Positions 28,729 to 29,198 of a stretch of 29,198 bases of DNA are shown here, in pieces. Where the stretch lies: IMG/VR virus record IMGVR_UViG_3300037070_002005, positions 1 through 29,198 of that record; one strand, 5' to 3'. Below the pieces are notes generated by a model that saw only the letters and a program-made list of their open reading frames with translations, did not search any database and was not told the origin of the DNA. This stretch comes from a virus. The translations under genes were made by a program, and so were the position numbers. Each line of letters opens with the position of its first letter. Within the stretch, counting starts at the first letter, position 1.

Positions 28729-29198
28729 ATGGCACGATCAAGCACAGAAATAAAAGCAGTAATCACCGCAAATTTCATCAGTAAACCTGAAATAATAGCC
28801 TTGTACGATTTGGTGCCTGGACAAACTTTTGAGCAACAGTTTTCTGTCGCTTCTTTTGAAAGTATTATGTTCGATACGATAGCAGATGAACTGGCAGTAC
28901 ATGAACAAATTGTAGAAACGAATGCCAATAACTCACGGTCTCAAAATCAAGAGAATTTAAAGCAAACAATGCTGGATTATCACGATGGATTGAACTTGAT
29001 TAGACGAAATGGAAATTGGGAATATGACCTAACTGACGTGATTGATGCGGAAGATAGAAAGATAATTGACCGTTGTTCGGTTCTTGAAAATGATGAGGGT
29101 TTGATTTTTAAAATCGCGACAGATAACGCAGGAAATCTTGAACCAGTGACTTCTGCCCAAAAAACACGAATTGAGGCTTACATCTATAAAAAGAAACC
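28729..29198 (+). CDS. Baseplate protein, partial at window end (gpJ/Mu gp47-type by position)
   Basis: The ATG at 28729 begins one base after the LysM stop and the frame stays open for 156 codons to the end of the window. The sequence (TADNAGNLEP-type ends: IATDNAGNLEPVTSAQKTRI) is helical at first, with FEQQFSVASFESIMFDTIAD. Gene order gp46-LysM-this suggests the Mu gp47/gpJ wedge role; in Bacteroidetes phages proteins here are sometimes labelled nucleotidyltransferase-like, which I do not support from motifs. Confidence 0.65.
   Translation, partial: MARSSTEIKAVITANFISKPEIIALYDLVPGQTFEQQFSVASFESIMFDTIADELAVHEQIVETNANNSRSQNQENLKQTMLDYHDGLNLIRRNGNWEYDLTDVIDAEDRKIIDRCSVLENDEGLIFKIATDNAGNLEPVTSAQKTRIEAYIYKKK

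Noticed and set aside
1-29198. CRISPR array, insertion sequence, diversity-generating retroelement or rRNA
   Set aside because: No regularly spaced repeats with unique spacers, no second transposase, no reverse transcriptase or template repeat, and no rRNA-like sequence seen in this window.

Overview
The window reads as most of a Mu-like transposable, contractile-tailed prophage in an AT-rich Bacteroidetes host, probably a Flavobacteriaceae member. Three things support this. The promoters that can be read fit the Bacteroidetes -33 TTG / -7 TAnnTTTG pattern. The gene set is that of Mu: S24 repressor, small HTH protein, DDE transposase, MuB-like ATPase, DUF3164, GemA, Mu gp28/29/30/36-type head genes and DUF2586 sheath. 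Codon and protein composition look Flavobacterium-like. The first ~40-60 bp, read on the minus strand, look like the inside of a host membrane-protein gene, so the phage left end probably lies there. The right end and tail-fibre region lie beyond the window.

Layout. (1) 1-550: host/phage boundary, two near-identical 19-bp repeats that may be transposase end sites, ACCATTTAA-type repeats, a rightward terminator and a 12-bp tandem repeat. (2) 551-1386: leftward S24 repressor facing a rightward early operon, with divergent promoters and a palindromic operator between them; the repressor mRNA looks leaderless. (3) 1387-12089: a long, tightly packed rightward early operon. It holds the HTH protein, transposase, ATPase, a degenerate HNH/HTH protein, a second RecA-like ATPase, DUF3164, GemA, a DnaD-like protein, an HD hydrolase, an ASCH-like protein and many tiny ORFs. 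Two of these (8708-8851 and 9386-9523) are short and easy to miss. An odd expanded tRNA-Leu-like gene sits at 7419-7558. The operon ends at a perfect 28-bp palindromic terminator. (4) 12159-12406: a small gene with its own promoter and a probably leaderless mRNA. (5) 17986 down to 12392, minus strand: head/packaging operon TerS-TerL-gp36-portal-gpF-gpG-tail completion. (6) 18130 onward, plus strand: protease/scaffold, capsid, holin, endolysin, spanin-like lipoprotein, sheath, tube, tail chaperones, tape measure, baseplate genes and the start of a further baseplate gene.

The strongest novel signal is at the portal/gpF junction (14210-14240, minus strand). The gpF frame is open into the portal gene but has no ATG, GTG or TTG start before 14021, well inside the recognisable protein. 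The last codons of the portal carry a T TTT TTC heptamer, then a 6-nt spacer, then a 7-bp hairpin that holds the portal stop codon. This is a textbook -1 ribosomal frameshift layout and would make a portal-gpF fusion of about 699 residues. A second recoding site (+1 or -2) is likely in the tail chaperone pair, as in Mu. Other points of interest are the split, divergent late gene arrangement, the tRNA-like gene with about 55 extra bases, and a candidate single-molecule spanin.
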